64,000 nucleotides of DNA from NCBI RefSeq assembly GCF_018130765.1, contig NZ_JAFCJZ010000001.1:558001-622000 (forward strand), given 5' to 3'. The position numbers were made by a program, and so were the translations under genes. Under the pieces are notes generated by a model that was given only the letters and a program-made list of their open reading frames with translations, was not told the DNA's origin and searched no databases. The DNA comes from Bradyrhizobium iriomotense. GTDB lineage: Bacteria; Pseudomonadota; Alphaproteobacteria; Rhizobiales; Xanthobacteraceae. This document shows, one piece after another, positions 36,185-44,954 of this stretch. Numbering within the stretch: the stretch's first letter is position 1; the number at the start of each line of letters is the position of its first letter.

Positions 36185-37195
36185 ATGATGCAGCACCGTG
36201 AAGAAGCCCTGGGCGCGTCCTGGGATGATTTGAAACTGTTTTTAGCGTGCGCAAAATATAAAAGTTTCCGCAACGCCGCCGAAGAGCTCGGCCTCACTTC
36301 GACGACGCTGATGCGCCGGATCGATCGGCTTGAAGAGAGCATCGGCTGCAAGCTGTTCCTGCGCGACCAGAGCGGGCTCACGCTCAGCGACGAAGGCACG
36401 GCGATGATTGCCGACGTCACGCACATGGAGCGTCACGCCTTCAACGTCTTCCGCCGCGCCTCGCGCTCGTCGAACGATACGTCGGGCACCGTGCGTGTCG
36501 CAGTGACGGAAGGCCCCGGCAATTTCTGGATCCTGCCGCGCCTGATCGATTTCCAGAAGACCTATCGCAAGATCACCGTCGACCTGCGCTGCGCGATGGA
36601 GCAGGCCGACGTCGCACGACTCGAATCTGATATCGCGATCCAACTCGAGCCGCCGACCAATCCCGATCTGATCGTCGCCAAGCTCGGCCGCCTGCACATC
36701 TATCCCTTCGTTTCCAAGGAGTACAAGAAATTGTACGGCCTGCCGGCAACCCTGGCCGATCTGCAGGACCATCGCATCATCAAGCAGAATGCGCCGCAGG
36801 TCGACGACAGCGCCTATGCCCGCGTGCTTGGGCTGAAATCGCTCGAGGGCATCGTCGGCATCAAGACCAATTCCTCCGTCGGCGTACTCTACGCGGTGGA
36901 GCGCGGCGCCGGCATCGGCTTCCTGCCGACCGTGTCGATCGCGCTCGGCGCACCGCTCGTTGCGGTGGATCTCGGCGTGAGCCACCACGCCGATCTCTGG
37001 CTCACCTATCACAGGGAGTTTCGCGCCTCCGAGCGCCACAAGATCGTGGTCGACTGGCTGAAGAAGATCTTCGATCCCAGGACCTATCCCTGCTTCCGCG
37101 ACGAGTTCATCCATCCGGACGCGCTGGTGCCGATGATGACGGCCGCGCGCGAGGGCTTTGGATTGACGGGCTACGTCGCGACGACGCCGACTTAA
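36185..37195 (+). CDS. LysR-family regulator of the GNAT cluster
   Basis: About 336 residues from ATG 36185 (GGGGTG six bases upstream); a TTG at 36140 and an ATG at 36155 are alternatives. HTH: LKLFLACAKYKSFRNAAEELGLTSTTLMRRI, followed by LEESIGCKLFLRDQSGLTLSDEG. The effector domain starts SGTVRVAVTEGPGNFWILPRLIDF. Target and ligand are unknown. Divergence from the GNAT operon suggests that it controls it. A TGCTGC-N6-GCAGCA inverted repeat (36178-36195) spans the chosen start codon and could be an autoregulatory site or chance. Confidence 0.9.
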   Translation: MMQHREEALGASWDDLKLFLACAKYKSFRNAAEELGLTSTTLMRRIDRLEESIGCKLFLRDQSGLTLSDEGTAMIADVTHMERHAFNVFRRASRSSNDTSGTVRVAVTEGPGNFWILPRLIDFQKTYRKITVDLRCAMEQADVARLESDIAIQLEPPTNPDLIVAKLGRLHIYPFVSKEYKKLYGLPATLADLQDHRIIKQNAPQVDDSAYARVLGLKSLEGIVGIKTNSSVGVLYAVERGAGIGFLPTVSIALGAPLVAVDLGVSHHADLWLTYHREFRASERHKIVVDWLKKIFDPRTYPCFRDEFIHPDALVPMMTAAREGFGLTGYVATTPT

Positions 37196-37213
37196 GGCAA
37201 AGGCGAGCTCAGC

Positions 37214-38401
37214 TCACCACCGATATTCGAAGCCGACCGTGCCCTGGTGCGAGGTGAGCTCGTTGCGGAACTTGCCATCGTAATTGATGTAGAGCCGCGC
37301 GGTGTTGGTCAGGCTGAGCGAGGCCGAGCCGCCCGCATCCATGCCGTAACGGCTCTCGCCGATTCCGGGGACGATGATGCTCTGGGTCCCCAGGCTGACC
37401 TGCACTGATCCTAGATTCTGATAAAAATTGTCGACGAACTTGCCGTAGGCTGACAGGTCCAGGATCTTCTGGTCGAAGATGAAATAGCGCCCGATCTCTG
37501 CTCCGATCATGACGCGTGCGCGCGAGAGCGCCGTCGAGCCGACGTTGAGCGGATCGAGCCCGCCGGCCTCCTGGAACGCTGCGCTGGTGGCGCGGACATA
37601 TTCGAGCGCACCCTTGGGCACGATGCGCATCTGATCCTTGGTCCAATAATAACTGACCTCGGTCAGCGCACCGTCGACCGCGGCGCGATAGCCGGCGGTC
37701 GCGAAACCAAATCCAGTATCCCGGCTGGAATGAACCTTGCCGAACCCGTGAACCACCGCGAAGGCCCAGGTCCATGGGCCCTTGTCGACCGAGCCGTTGA
37801 AGCCGAGCTGGGTCAGGTCGAGCGTTGCCGACTGCAGCGCGAGCGGCACGTCGATGTCGGTGTGACTCTGATCGACGGAGAAACCAAGATTGACGCCCGG
37901 CGCAATCCGCGCGCCGAAGCCGGCGACGCCGCCAAAGGTCTTGCGCTTGTCGCCGACGAAGTCGCCCTGGGCGTCGGTGCGAACCGAAAGGCCGTAGCCC
38001 TCGAACCAGGTGCGGTAGCGGGGATCTTCCGTGCTCGCGGACGCGCCGCCCCCGCCGGGATTGGTTCGGAACGACCAGTCGAAACCATTGGAGGCCTGGT
38101 TGCCCAGCCGCTCGAGAAATCCCGAACCGAAATTGAGCATGCTGTTGCCGGCCGACTGGTTGTAGTTGGTCGAGGTGGGCATCGGAACCGGGGTCGGCGA
38201 CGGCGTGGGCGTCGGGGTCGGAGTGGGTGTCGGACTTTGCGCGAGGACGGGCGTCGCCGCCGACATCGCCACGACCAGCACAAGCGCCATGACTGCAAGG
38301 ATCTTGACCCCAAGGATCTTGGCGAGCGCTGCCCCGATCCGGCGGACGCGGTCCAGCCCGATCGTCTGCCGTATTCCGGTGGGCTGCGAGGTGCAGCGCA
38401 T
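37214..38401 (-). CDS. Short autotransporter-type outer-membrane protein
   Basis: About 395 residues from ATG 38401; the frame is open to 38515 but the start at MRCTSQPTG precedes a signal sequence, ILAVMALVLVVAMSAATPVLAQ. A threonine-proline repeat (SPTPTPTPTPTPSPTPVP) forms a short linker. The remainder is a beta-barrel-like domain with strands such as VAGFGARIAPGVNLGFSVDQS and GRYFIFDQKILDLSAYGKF. It ends GTVGFEYRW, the aromatic C-terminus recognised by the BAM machinery. There is hardly any passenger domain, so it is a barrel-only autotransporter-like protein of unknown role. Confidence 0.85.
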   Translation of the reverse strand: MRCTSQPTGIRQTIGLDRVRRIGAALAKILGVKILAVMALVLVVAMSAATPVLAQSPTPTPTPTPTPSPTPVPMPTSTNYNQSAGNSMLNFGSGFLERLGNQASNGFDWSFRTNPGGGGASASTEDPRYRTWFEGYGLSVRTDAQGDFVGDKRKTFGGVAGFGARIAPGVNLGFSVDQSHTDIDVPLALQSATLDLTQLGFNGSVDKGPWTWAFAVVHGFGKVHSSRDTGFGFATAGYRAAVDGALTEVSYYWTKDQMRIVPKGALEYVRATSAAFQEAGGLDPLNVGSTALSRARVMIGAEIGRYFIFDQKILDLSAYGKFVDNFYQNLGSVQVSLGTQSIIVPGIGESRYGMDAGGSASLSLTNTARLYINYDGKFRNELTSHQGTVGFEYRW

Positions 38402-38773
38402 GTCGACTAATCCCGAAGCAAAGGGCGGTCCGCAAAAATGCAACACGAGCGGCTCGCGTATGCGGCGATTTGTGCCGAACTGCCACGGAGGGTCAACCGG
38501 TTGGCACACCATCACCGAGCCTATTGCCTCGATTGTGGTTCCGCGGCCACAGGTCGCAAATAGCAGACGATAGCCCCCGCCCCGGTCTTGAAATTCGCGC
38601 GCGGCTTGCTAACGCGCGATTTTCATGTTGCAATATCCGACACAATCGGAATTGGCCGCTCGACTGTGCGTTTCGTGACATTGAGATTCGAACAGACTTC
38701 CGGAAGCCCGTTTGTGGCGTGGCACGCGAAAAAGCGGCCGCGTCTTTTTTCTATCTAGTGGAGGAGACTAGCG
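38402..38773. other. cspA leader and promoter region, no gene seen
   Basis: 372 bases between the autotransporter gene (minus) and cspA (plus) with no credible reading frame. It includes TCCGA-CACAA-TCGGA (38636-38650), a small hairpin. It also holds a stress-sigma-like promoter candidate at 38648-38672 and a Shine-Dalgarno GGAGGAGA before cspA. A long 5' leader is usual for cold-shock genes, where it acts as an RNA thermosensor. Confidence 0.5.
38648..38672 (+). promoter_or_regulatory. Possible EcfG-type promoter for cspA
   Basis: GGAAT-N16-CGTT resembles the alphaproteobacterial general-stress sigma consensus GGAAC-N16/17-CGTT with one mismatch. It is about 100 bases upstream of the cspA start, leaving a leader of ordinary length. 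The match is short and could be chance. Confidence 0.25.
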
Positions 38774-38980
38774 ATGCCGCAAAAGGGCACCGTCAAATGG
38801 TTCAACCCGACCAAGGGCTATGGGTTCATCAAGCCGAACGGCGGCGACAAGGACGTGTTCGTCCATATCTCGGCCGTCGAGCGCGCCGGACTCTCGACCC
38901 TCAACGAAAACCAGGTGGTTGAATACGACCTCGTGGAGAACCGCGGCAAGTCGTCCGCGGAGAACCTCAAGGTTTCCTGA
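38774..38980 (+). CDS. cspA: Cold-shock protein (CspA family)
   Basis: 68 residues of a single cold-shock domain. RNP1 is KGYGFIKP and RNP2 is VFVHISAVE, preceded by GTVKWFNPT. The end, ENRGKSSAENLKVS, is typical of rhizobial CspA proteins. It binds single-stranded RNA and DNA and melts secondary structure. GGAGGAGA lies before the ATG. Intrinsic terminator at 39016-39034. Confidence 0.97.
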   Translation: MPQKGTVKWFNPTKGYGFIKPNGGDKDVFVHISAVERAGLSTLNENQVVEYDLVENRGKSSAENLKVS

Positions 38981-39015
38981 TTTCTCTCAAAGCCACGCGA
39001 GAGATCATGACGTTG

Positions 39016-39034
39016 CCCCCGGCTCTGCCGGGGG
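39016..39034 (+). terminator. cspA terminator hairpin
   Basis: CCCCCGGC-TCT-GCCGGGGG, a perfect 8-bp GC stem with a three-base loop, lies 35 bases after the cspA stop and is followed by ATTTCGTTT. It makes the start of the following gene at 39055, beyond the hairpin, more likely than the ATG at 39007 before it. Confidence 0.75.
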
Positions 39035-39054
39035 ATTTCGTTTGGGGCGAACGT

Positions 39055-39396
39055 ATGGCTCAGCAGTCCGACTATTATTCGGTCGCCAATGACACAAAAT
39101 GGCGGGAGTTGCGGGAGGCTATGCTCAGCCTTGCCCCTTCCGATCAACCTCGATTTCGCTGCAAGAGCCTGGAAACGGGAAATCTGAGTCAGTGGGATGG
39201 CGAATGGTTCCATCACTGGACGAGCGGCGGATGGGATTGGATGGAATGGGCTGAATTAGCTACCGAGACGGCGCATCAGCGCGAGTTCGTCCGCGCAATC
39301 CTACAGCGCATCCGATTTGCTGGAGAGCAAACTGCCGCGGGTTTCAGAATCTACGGATATATCCGCAATGGCGAGGTAGCAGGTTACATCGAGTAA
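39055..39396 (+). CDS. Small conserved protein (DUF6678-like)
   Basis: 113 residues from ATG 39055, or 129 from ATG 39007, which would place the cspA terminator inside the coding region. TKWRELREAMLSL, PRFRCKSLETGNLSQWDGEWFHHW and GWDWMEWAELAT resemble a small family of uncharacterised proteins I recall as DUF6678. The tryptophan-rich, charged body suggests a soluble protein. No neighbour hints at function. Confidence 0.6.
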   Translation: MAQQSDYYSVANDTKWRELREAMLSLAPSDQPRFRCKSLETGNLSQWDGEWFHHWTSGGWDWMEWAELATETAHQREFVRAILQRIRFAGEQTAAGFRIYGYIRNGEVAGYIE

Positions 39397-39412
39397 GCCT
39401 GAGGTGCCCGCC

Positions 39413-40069
39413 TCAGCTCACCACCGGCGCAACCAGAAAATTCTCCGACGCAAAGCTTCCCGCCGTCCTGCAAACGTCGCCCTCGATCCGGACCTTGCCG
39501 ATCGCCAGTAGCCGCAGCGCTTCGGGATAGATCCGGTGCTCGACCTCGAGGATGCGCTCCGACAGCGTGTCCGCGGTGTCGTGGTCGCCGACGGGAACCG
39601 CGCCCTGCATCACGATCGGGCCGGCATCGGTCTCGGGGATGACAAAGTGCACCGTCGCGCCGGACAGTTTGACGCCGGCGCGCAGGGCCTGACCGTGCGG
39701 GTCGAGGCCGGGGAAGGACGGCAGCAGCGAGGGATGGATGTTGAGCATCCGCCCGTACCAGGCTTTTGTGAACTCCGCCGTGAACAGGCGCATGAAGCCG
39801 CCGAGGCAAATCAGCTCGATGCCGTGCTGGTCGAGTGCCGCCTGCAGCACCTTCTCGAACCCGGCGCGGTCCTTGCCGAACGGTTTGCTCTCGATCACCA
39901 GCGTATTGACGCCGCCCGCCTTGGCCCGTTCGAGCCCCAGCGCATCGGCCTTGTTGGAGATGACGAGCGAGATCTCCGCCGGGAAATCAGCCGAGCTTGC
40001 AGCCTTGATCAGCGCGGCCATGTTGGAGCCGCGACCGGAGATCAGAATGGCGACGCGGCGCTTCATCAC
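39413..40069 (-). CDS. purN: Phosphoribosylglycinamide formyltransferase
   Basis: 218 residues, typical for [21 protein letters not shown] is the N-terminal nucleotide-binding loop. [34 protein letters not shown] contains the conserved NIHPSLLP with the catalytic His, and [24 protein letters not shown] the catalytic Asp. It transfers a formyl group from 10-formyl-THF to GAR in purine synthesis. The start overlaps the purM stop by four bases (ATGA), so the two are translationally coupled. Confidence 0.97.
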   Translation of the reverse strand: MMKRRVAILISGRGSNMAALIKAASSADFPAEISLVISNKADALGLERAKAGGVNTLVIESKPFGKDRAGFEKVLQAALDQHGIELICLGGFMRLFTAEFTKAWYGRMLNIHPSLLPSFPGLDPHGQALRAGVKLSGATVHFVIPETDAGPIVMQGAVPVGDHDTADTLSERILEVEHRIYPEALRLLAIGKVRIEGDVCRTAGSFASENFLVAPVVS

Positions 40070-41139
40070 AGCGCCAGATCGAGGTGACCGTTATAGACGA
40101 CGCGGTGCTCGCCCTCGGCCGGGATCACGGTGCCGAGCTGCGCCACGGTCTCGCCGGCATCGGTGAACACCTCGATCACCTTGTCGACCTTGTCGGGCTC
40201 GACGATCGCGATCATGCCGATGCCGCAGTTGAAGGTCCGCAGCATCTCCAGCTCGGCGATGCCGGCCTGCGCCGCCAGCCATTTGAACACCGGCAGCACC
40301 GGCAGGCGCGCAAGGTCAATGCCGACACCCAGATCCTTCGGCAGGACGCGCGGAATGTTGTCGGTGAAGCCGCCGCCGGTGATGTGGGCGAGCCCCTTGA
40401 TCGCGCCGGTCTCGCGGATCGCCCGCAGGCAGGATTTGACGTAGAGCTTCGTCGGCGTCAGCAGCGCGCCGCCGAGCGTCATGACGGGCGCGAACGGCGC
40501 CTTCGCCCCGAAGCCGAGGCCGGATTGTTCCACGATCTTGCGCACCAGCGAGAAGCCGTTGGAATGCACGCCCGACGAGGCGAGGCCGATCACGGCGTCG
40601 CCCGCGGCGATGTCCTTGCGCGGCAACAAGGTACCGCGCTCGGCGGCGCCGACGGCGAAGCCGCCGAGGTCGTAATCGCCGTCCTTGTAGAGGCCGGGCA
40701 TCTCGGCGGTCTCGCCGCCGATCAGGGCGCAGCCGGATTCGCGGCAGCCTTCGGCAACGCCCGCGACGATCGCGGCGGTGGCCTCCGGGTCGAGCTTGCC
40801 GCAGGCGAAATAGTCCAGGAAGAACAGCGGCTCGGCGCCCTGCACGACGAGGTCGTTGACGCTCATGGCGACGAGGTCGATGCCGATCCCGCCATGCAGG
40901 CCGGTCTCGATCGCGATCTTCACCTTGGTTCCGACGCCGTCGGTGGCGGCAACCAGGACAGGGTCTTTGAAGCCAGCCGCCTTGAGGTCGAACAGGCCGC
41001 CGAAGCCGCCGATCTCGGCGTCGGCGCCGGGGCGCGCGGTGGCGCGCACCATCGGCTTGATCAGGTCGACTAGGCGGTTGCCCGCGTCGATATCGACGCC
41101 TGAATCGGCGTAGGTGAGGCCGTTTTTGCGGTCGGTCAT
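40066..41139 (-). CDS. purM: Phosphoribosylformylglycinamidine cyclo-ligase
   Basis: 357 residues from ATG 41139 ([23 protein letters not shown]), the canonical AIRS N-terminus. [16 protein letters not shown] and [27 protein letters not shown] are the PurM ATP and metal-binding regions, with [11 protein letters not shown] and [15 protein letters not shown] later. It converts FGAM to AIR in the fifth step of purine synthesis. First gene of the purM-purN operon, divergent from the phosphatidyltransferase gene. Confidence 0.97.
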   Translation of the reverse strand: MTDRKNGLTYADSGVDIDAGNRLVDLIKPMVRATARPGADAEIGGFGGLFDLKAAGFKDPVLVAATDGVGTKVKIAIETGLHGGIGIDLVAMSVNDLVVQGAEPLFFLDYFACGKLDPEATAAIVAGVAEGCRESGCALIGGETAEMPGLYKDGDYDLGGFAVGAAERGTLLPRKDIAAGDAVIGLASSGVHSNGFSLVRKIVEQSGLGFGAKAPFAPVMTLGGALLTPTKLYVKSCLRAIRETGAIKGLAHITGGGFTDNIPRVLPKDLGVGIDLARLPVLPVFKWLAAQAGIAELEMLRTFNCGIGMIAIVEPDKVDKVIEVFTDAGETVAQLGTVIPAEGEHRVVYNGHLDLAL

Positions 41140-41292
41140 GCCCGATTTCCAGTGGGTTTGCGGCTGGTTACGTCGAATTCCGGGGATGCGCAATGGCTCG
41201 CATGGCGCTCCCGGGCGTACTATGTAGATATCAACCGGTTCAGCCTCCAAGGGGCCGGATTCGAGGTCAGGCCGGGTGCCGGGAAGCGCCGC

Positions 41293-41835
41293 GTGAGTAT
41301 TCCGAACATCATTACCCTGGGCCGCATCATGCTGGTCCCGATCATCGTCTGGGCCATCGTGTCGAGCCAAATGGAGGTGGCATTTGCCGTCTTCCTGATC
41401 GCCGGCATCAGCGACGCCGTCGACGGCTTCCTGGCCAAGCGCTTCAACATGACGAGCGAACTCGGCGCCCTGCTCGACCCGCTCGCCGACAAGGCGCTGC
41501 TGGTCTCGATCTACCTGGCGCTTGGCATCTGGGGCGACATCCCGCGCTGGATCGTGATCCTGGTGGTGTCGCGCGACATCATGATCGTCACTGCGGTGAT
41601 CGTGTCCTGGCTGTTCGACAAGCCGGTCGAGATGAAGCCGTCGAAAGTATCCAAGCTAAACACAGCTGCCCAGGTCGCCTACGCCGCCCTGGTGCTGGCG
41701 TCCCTTGCCTTCGGCTTCAAGCCAGCGCCCTATGATATGATCATGATGGGCCTCGTCACGGTCTTCACGCTCTCCTCGGTGTCGCTCTACCTCGTCGAGT
41801 GGCTGCGGCACATGAGCACGATCGAGGCCAAATGA
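41293..41835 (+). CDS. CDP-alcohol phosphatidyltransferase (PgsA-type)
   Basis: 180 residues from GTG 41293 ([16 protein letters not shown]), the normal N-terminus of this family; the open frame upstream to 41152 is not coding. The CDP-alcohol motif D-x2-D-G-x2-A-(K/R) then G-x3-D-x3-D is present in [31 protein letters not shown]. Four or five transmembrane helices are expected. It probably makes phosphatidylglycerophosphate or another phospholipid from CDP-diacylglycerol at the inner membrane. A second such gene elsewhere could be the main pgsA, so no symbol is given. Confidence 0.9.
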   Translation: MSIPNIITLGRIMLVPIIVWAIVSSQMEVAFAVFLIAGISDAVDGFLAKRFNMTSELGALLDPLADKALLVSIYLALGIWGDIPRWIVILVVSRDIMIVTAVIVSWLFDKPVEMKPSKVSKLNTAAQVAYAALVLASLAFGFKPAPYDMIMMGLVTVFTLSSVSLYLVEWLRHMSTIEAK

Positions 41836-41872
41836 GGTGGGATGCGGCCCGCAAAAGGCCAACTCCCGCTCG

Positions 41873-42604
41873 ATGACGTCGAATCTCTCTAGCAAAGCCG
41901 GCGCGCCGGCATGGAGCAAAGCAAGCGTGGCAGGCCGCGTTCACCCCCGACAATTGGCGTTTTCGCTTCCGCATGCGGAGAGCCTCAGCCGGGACAATTT
42001 CCTCGAAGGCCCCGCCAACGCCGCCGGCCTCGCCCTGATCGACGGCTGGCCGGAATGGACCAACCGCATCATGTGGCTGGCCGGCCCAGAAGGCAGCGGC
42101 AAGAGCCATTTGGCCGCGATCTGGGCCGAGGAGGCCGGCGCCCGCTCGACCACGGCCAATGCACTGACCGCCGCGGGCGTTCCGGCCGCCATCGCCACCG
42201 GCGCCCTGGTGGTCGAGGATCTCAAGGCGAAGAATTTTGACGAGCGCGCCCTCTTCCACCTGATGAACCTCGCCCGCGAGGACGGCGCCTACGTCCTCTT
42301 CACCGGGCGCGACGCACCGGCCGCGCTCGAGATCGAGCTCCGCGACCTGCGCTCGCGGCTGCGCGCCGTGCCCGTCGTCACGCTGCTGCCGCCCGACGAC
42401 CAGCTGTTCCGCGGCCTGATCGTCAAATTCTGCGCCGACCGCCAGCTCACCGTGGACGAGAGCGTGGTCGGCTATCTCGCCACCCGGCTGGAGCGGTCCT
42501 CGGCGGCCGCCCGGCAGGCCGTGGAATTGCTCGACAGCGAGGCCCTGCGCCTCGGCCGCCCCGTCACCCGGGCGCTAGCCGCCGAGCTGCTGCGGGACGC
42601 CTGA
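41873..42604 (+). CDS. hdaA: DnaA regulatory inactivator (Hda-type AAA+ protein)
   Basis: 243 residues from ATG 41873; a GTG at 41837 in frame would add 12 residues. LAFSLPHAESLSRDNFLEGPANAAGLALIDGWPEW leads to Walker A GPEGSGKSHL. VVEDL is a compact Walker B, RLRAVPVVTLLPPDDQLFRGLIVKFCADRQL is the sensor region, and the C-terminus ends without a DnaA DNA-binding domain. HdaA stimulates DnaA-ATP hydrolysis at the sliding clamp, preventing re-initiation. Its position between pgsA-like and ppk genes is common in Rhizobiales. Confidence 0.9.
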   Translation: MTSNLSSKAGAPAWSKASVAGRVHPRQLAFSLPHAESLSRDNFLEGPANAAGLALIDGWPEWTNRIMWLAGPEGSGKSHLAAIWAEEAGARSTTANALTAAGVPAAIATGALVVEDLKAKNFDERALFHLMNLAREDGAYVLFTGRDAPAALEIELRDLRSRLRAVPVVTLLPPDDQLFRGLIVKFCADRQLTVDESVVGYLATRLERSSAAARQAVELLDSEALRLGRPVTRALAAELLRDA

Positions 42605-42655
42605 CCCCGGCCCGGGTCCCAACGCCGCTTGACGGCGCGGAGCGGCGGAACATCA

Positions 42656-42673
42656 ATGTCATCGAAACGTCAT
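42656..42673 (+). promoter_or_regulatory. Pho box candidate upstream of ppk
   Basis: ATGTCAT-CGAA-ACGTCAT: half-sites match CTGTCAT at six and five of seven positions with the four-base spacer. It lies 59 bases before the ppk start. Polyphosphate kinase is phosphate-starvation controlled in several rhizobia, so a PhoB site fits. Confidence 0.55.
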
Positions 42674-42731
42674 CGCTCTAACACATGCTCCCGCCGGTTT
42701 TGCGCACGAGTCGCAAATTAGGGTGAACTGG

Positions 42732-44939
42732 ATGGATCGACTTCTCATGGACTCCGTGCAAGCCGTTGAAATCAAAGAAAAAGTCCCGGAGGCCGAGGGC
42801 CAGCCGGCGATCGCTGCGAGTCCCGAGCGCTTCATCAACCGCGAACTCTCCTGGCTGCATTTCAACCGCCGCGTCCTGGAGGAAGCGGTCAATCCCAGCC
42901 ACCCCATGCTGGAGCGGGTGCGTTTCCTGTCGATTTCAGCGAATAACCTCGACGAGTTCTTCATGGTCCGCGTCGCCGGCATCAAGGCCCAGGTCCGCGA
43001 GGGCATTGCCGAGCGCAGCCCCGACGGCCTGACGCCCTCCGAACAGCTCGCGCTGATCAACCGCACTGTGTCCCAGCTCGCCTCCGACCAGCAGGCGATC
43101 TGGCGCGATTTGCGCGGCACGCTGGCCGATGTTGGCATCGTCCTGGTGGACGGCAAGGACGTCACCAGGGCGGAACGGACCTGGGTCGAGGACTACTTCC
43201 TCAACAACGTCTTCCCGCTGCTCACCCCGCTGGCGATCGACCCGGCCCACCCCTTCCCGTTCATTCCGAGCCTCGGCTTCACCATCGCGCTCCAGCTCAC
43301 GCGCGCCGCCGACGGCAAGCAGATGAACGCGCTGATCCGCATGCCCGGCAAGATCGATCGCTTCATCCGCCTGCCCTCCGAAGGCAAGGCCGTCAGGCTG
43401 ATCTCGCTGGAACAGGCGACCGCCCTGTTCATCAACCGCCTGTTCCCCGGCTACAACCTGCACGGCCAAGGCGCCTTCCGCATCATCCGCGACTCCGAGC
43501 TCGAAATCGAGGAAGAGGCCGAAGACCTCGTCCGCCTGTTCGAGACCGCGCTCAAGCGCCGCCGCCGCGGATCGGTGATCCGGCTCGAGATCGACGCCAA
43601 GATGCCGGAAGAGCTGCGCAGCTTCGTGCAGCACGCGCTCTCAGCCGCCGACGACGAGGTGTTCCTGGTCGACGGCGTGCAGGCGATGAACGAGCTCTCG
43701 CAGCTTACGCGCATCGACCGGCCCGACCTCGAATTCACCCCTTACGTGCCGCGCCACCCCGAGCGCGTGCGCGAGCACGGCGGCGACATCTTTGCCGCGA
43801 TCCGGCAGAAGGACCTCGTCGTCCATCATCCTTACGAATCCTTCGACGTGGTGGTGCAGTTCCTCCAACAGGCCGCGCGCGATCCCGATGTCGTCGCGAT
43901 CAAGCAGACGCTCTACCGCACCTCCAACAACTCGCCGATCGTGCGGACACTTGCGGAGGCCGCCGAAGCCGGCAAGTCCGTCACCGCGCTGATCGAGCTC
44001 AAGGCGCGCTTCGACGAGGAGGCCAACATCCGCTGGGCGCGCGACCTCGAGCGCGCCGGCGTGCAGGTCGTCTACGGTTTCCTCGAATTGAAGACGCACG
44101 CGAAGCTCTCGATGGTCGTGCGCCGCGAGGGCGGCAGCCTCACGACCTACGTTCATACCGGCACCGGCAACTACCACCCGGTCACCGCGCGTATTTATAC
44201 CGACCTCTCCTACTTCACCTCGGATCCGACCATCGGGCGCGATGCCGCGCGCGTGTTCAACTTCATCACCGGCTACGCGGCGCCGAGCGATCTGGAAAAG
44301 ATGGCAGTGTCGCCGCTGACGCTGCGCAAGCGCATCATCGAGCACATCCAGGGCGAGACCGCGCATGCGCGGCACGGCCGTGCCGGCGCGGTCTGGATGA
44401 AGATGAATGCGCTGGTTGACCCCGACATCATCGACGCGCTTTACGAGGCCTCGCAGGCCGGCGTGCAGGTCGAGCTCGTGGTGCGCGGTATCTGTTGCCT
44501 CAGGCCCGGCATTCCCGGCCTGTCGGAGAACATCCGCGTCAAGTCGATCATCGGACGCTTCCTGGAACATGGCCGAATCTACTGCTTCGGAATGGGCCAG
44601 GGCCTGCCGAGCGCGAAAGCGGCTGTGTATATCTCCTCCGCCGACATGATGCCGCGCAACCTCGACCGCCGCGTCGAGGTGCTGTGTCCGCTGCAAAATC
44701 CCACGGTGCATCAGCAGGTTCTCGAACAGATCATGGTCGCGAATCTGAAGGACAATGAGCAGAGCTGGCAGTTGTTGCCGGACGGGTCCTCAACGCGTAT
44801 GAAGGCCGCGAAGGGCGAGGAGCCTTTCAACGTCCACAACTACTTCATGACAAATCCGAGTCTGTCTGGCCGTGGAAAGTCGCTCAAGGAATCCTCGCCG
44901 CGCCGTCTCACGCGCCGGAATGAACGTCATCAATCCTGA
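42732..44939 (+). CDS. ppk: Polyphosphate kinase 1
   Basis: 735 residues from ATG 42732 (AGGG eight bases upstream; GTG 42723 is an alternative), the length of PPK1. Blocks are [38 protein letters not shown] and [14 protein letters not shown]. The autophosphorylated His is in [17 protein letters not shown], the second HKD-like site in [21 protein letters not shown], and the C-terminal one around [15 protein letters not shown]. It makes polyphosphate from ATP reversibly. It forms an operon with ppx 15 bases downstream. Confidence 0.97.
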   Translation: MDRLLMDSVQAVEIKEKVPEAEGQPAIAASPERFINRELSWLHFNRRVLEEAVNPSHPMLERVRFLSISANNLDEFFMVRVAGIKAQVREGIAERSPDGLTPSEQLALINRTVSQLASDQQAIWRDLRGTLADVGIVLVDGKDVTRAERTWVEDYFLNNVFPLLTPLAIDPAHPFPFIPSLGFTIALQLTRAADGKQMNALIRMPGKIDRFIRLPSEGKAVRLISLEQATALFINRLFPGYNLHGQGAFRIIRDSELEIEEEAEDLVRLFETALKRRRRGSVIRLEIDAKMPEELRSFVQHALSAADDEVFLVDGVQAMNELSQLTRIDRPDLEFTPYVPRHPERVREHGGDIFAAIRQKDLVVHHPYESFDVVVQFLQQAARDPDVVAIKQTLYRTSNNSPIVRTLAEAAEAGKSVTALIELKARFDEEANIRWARDLERAGVQVVYGFLELKTHAKLSMVVRREGGSLTTYVHTGTGNYHPVTARIYTDLSYFTSDPTIGRDAARVFNFITGYAAPSDLEKMAVSPLTLRKRIIEHIQGETAHARHGRAGAVWMKMNALVDPDIIDALYEASQAGVQVELVVRGICCLRPGIPGLSENIRVKSIIGRFLEHGRIYCFGMGQGLPSAKAAVYISSADMMPRNLDRRVEVLCPLQNPTVHQQVLEQIMVANLKDNEQSWQLLPDGSSTRMKAAKGEEPFNVHNYFMTNPSLSGRGKSLKESSPRRLTRRNERHQS

Positions 44940-44954
44940 TCCGGGATCCCTGAC

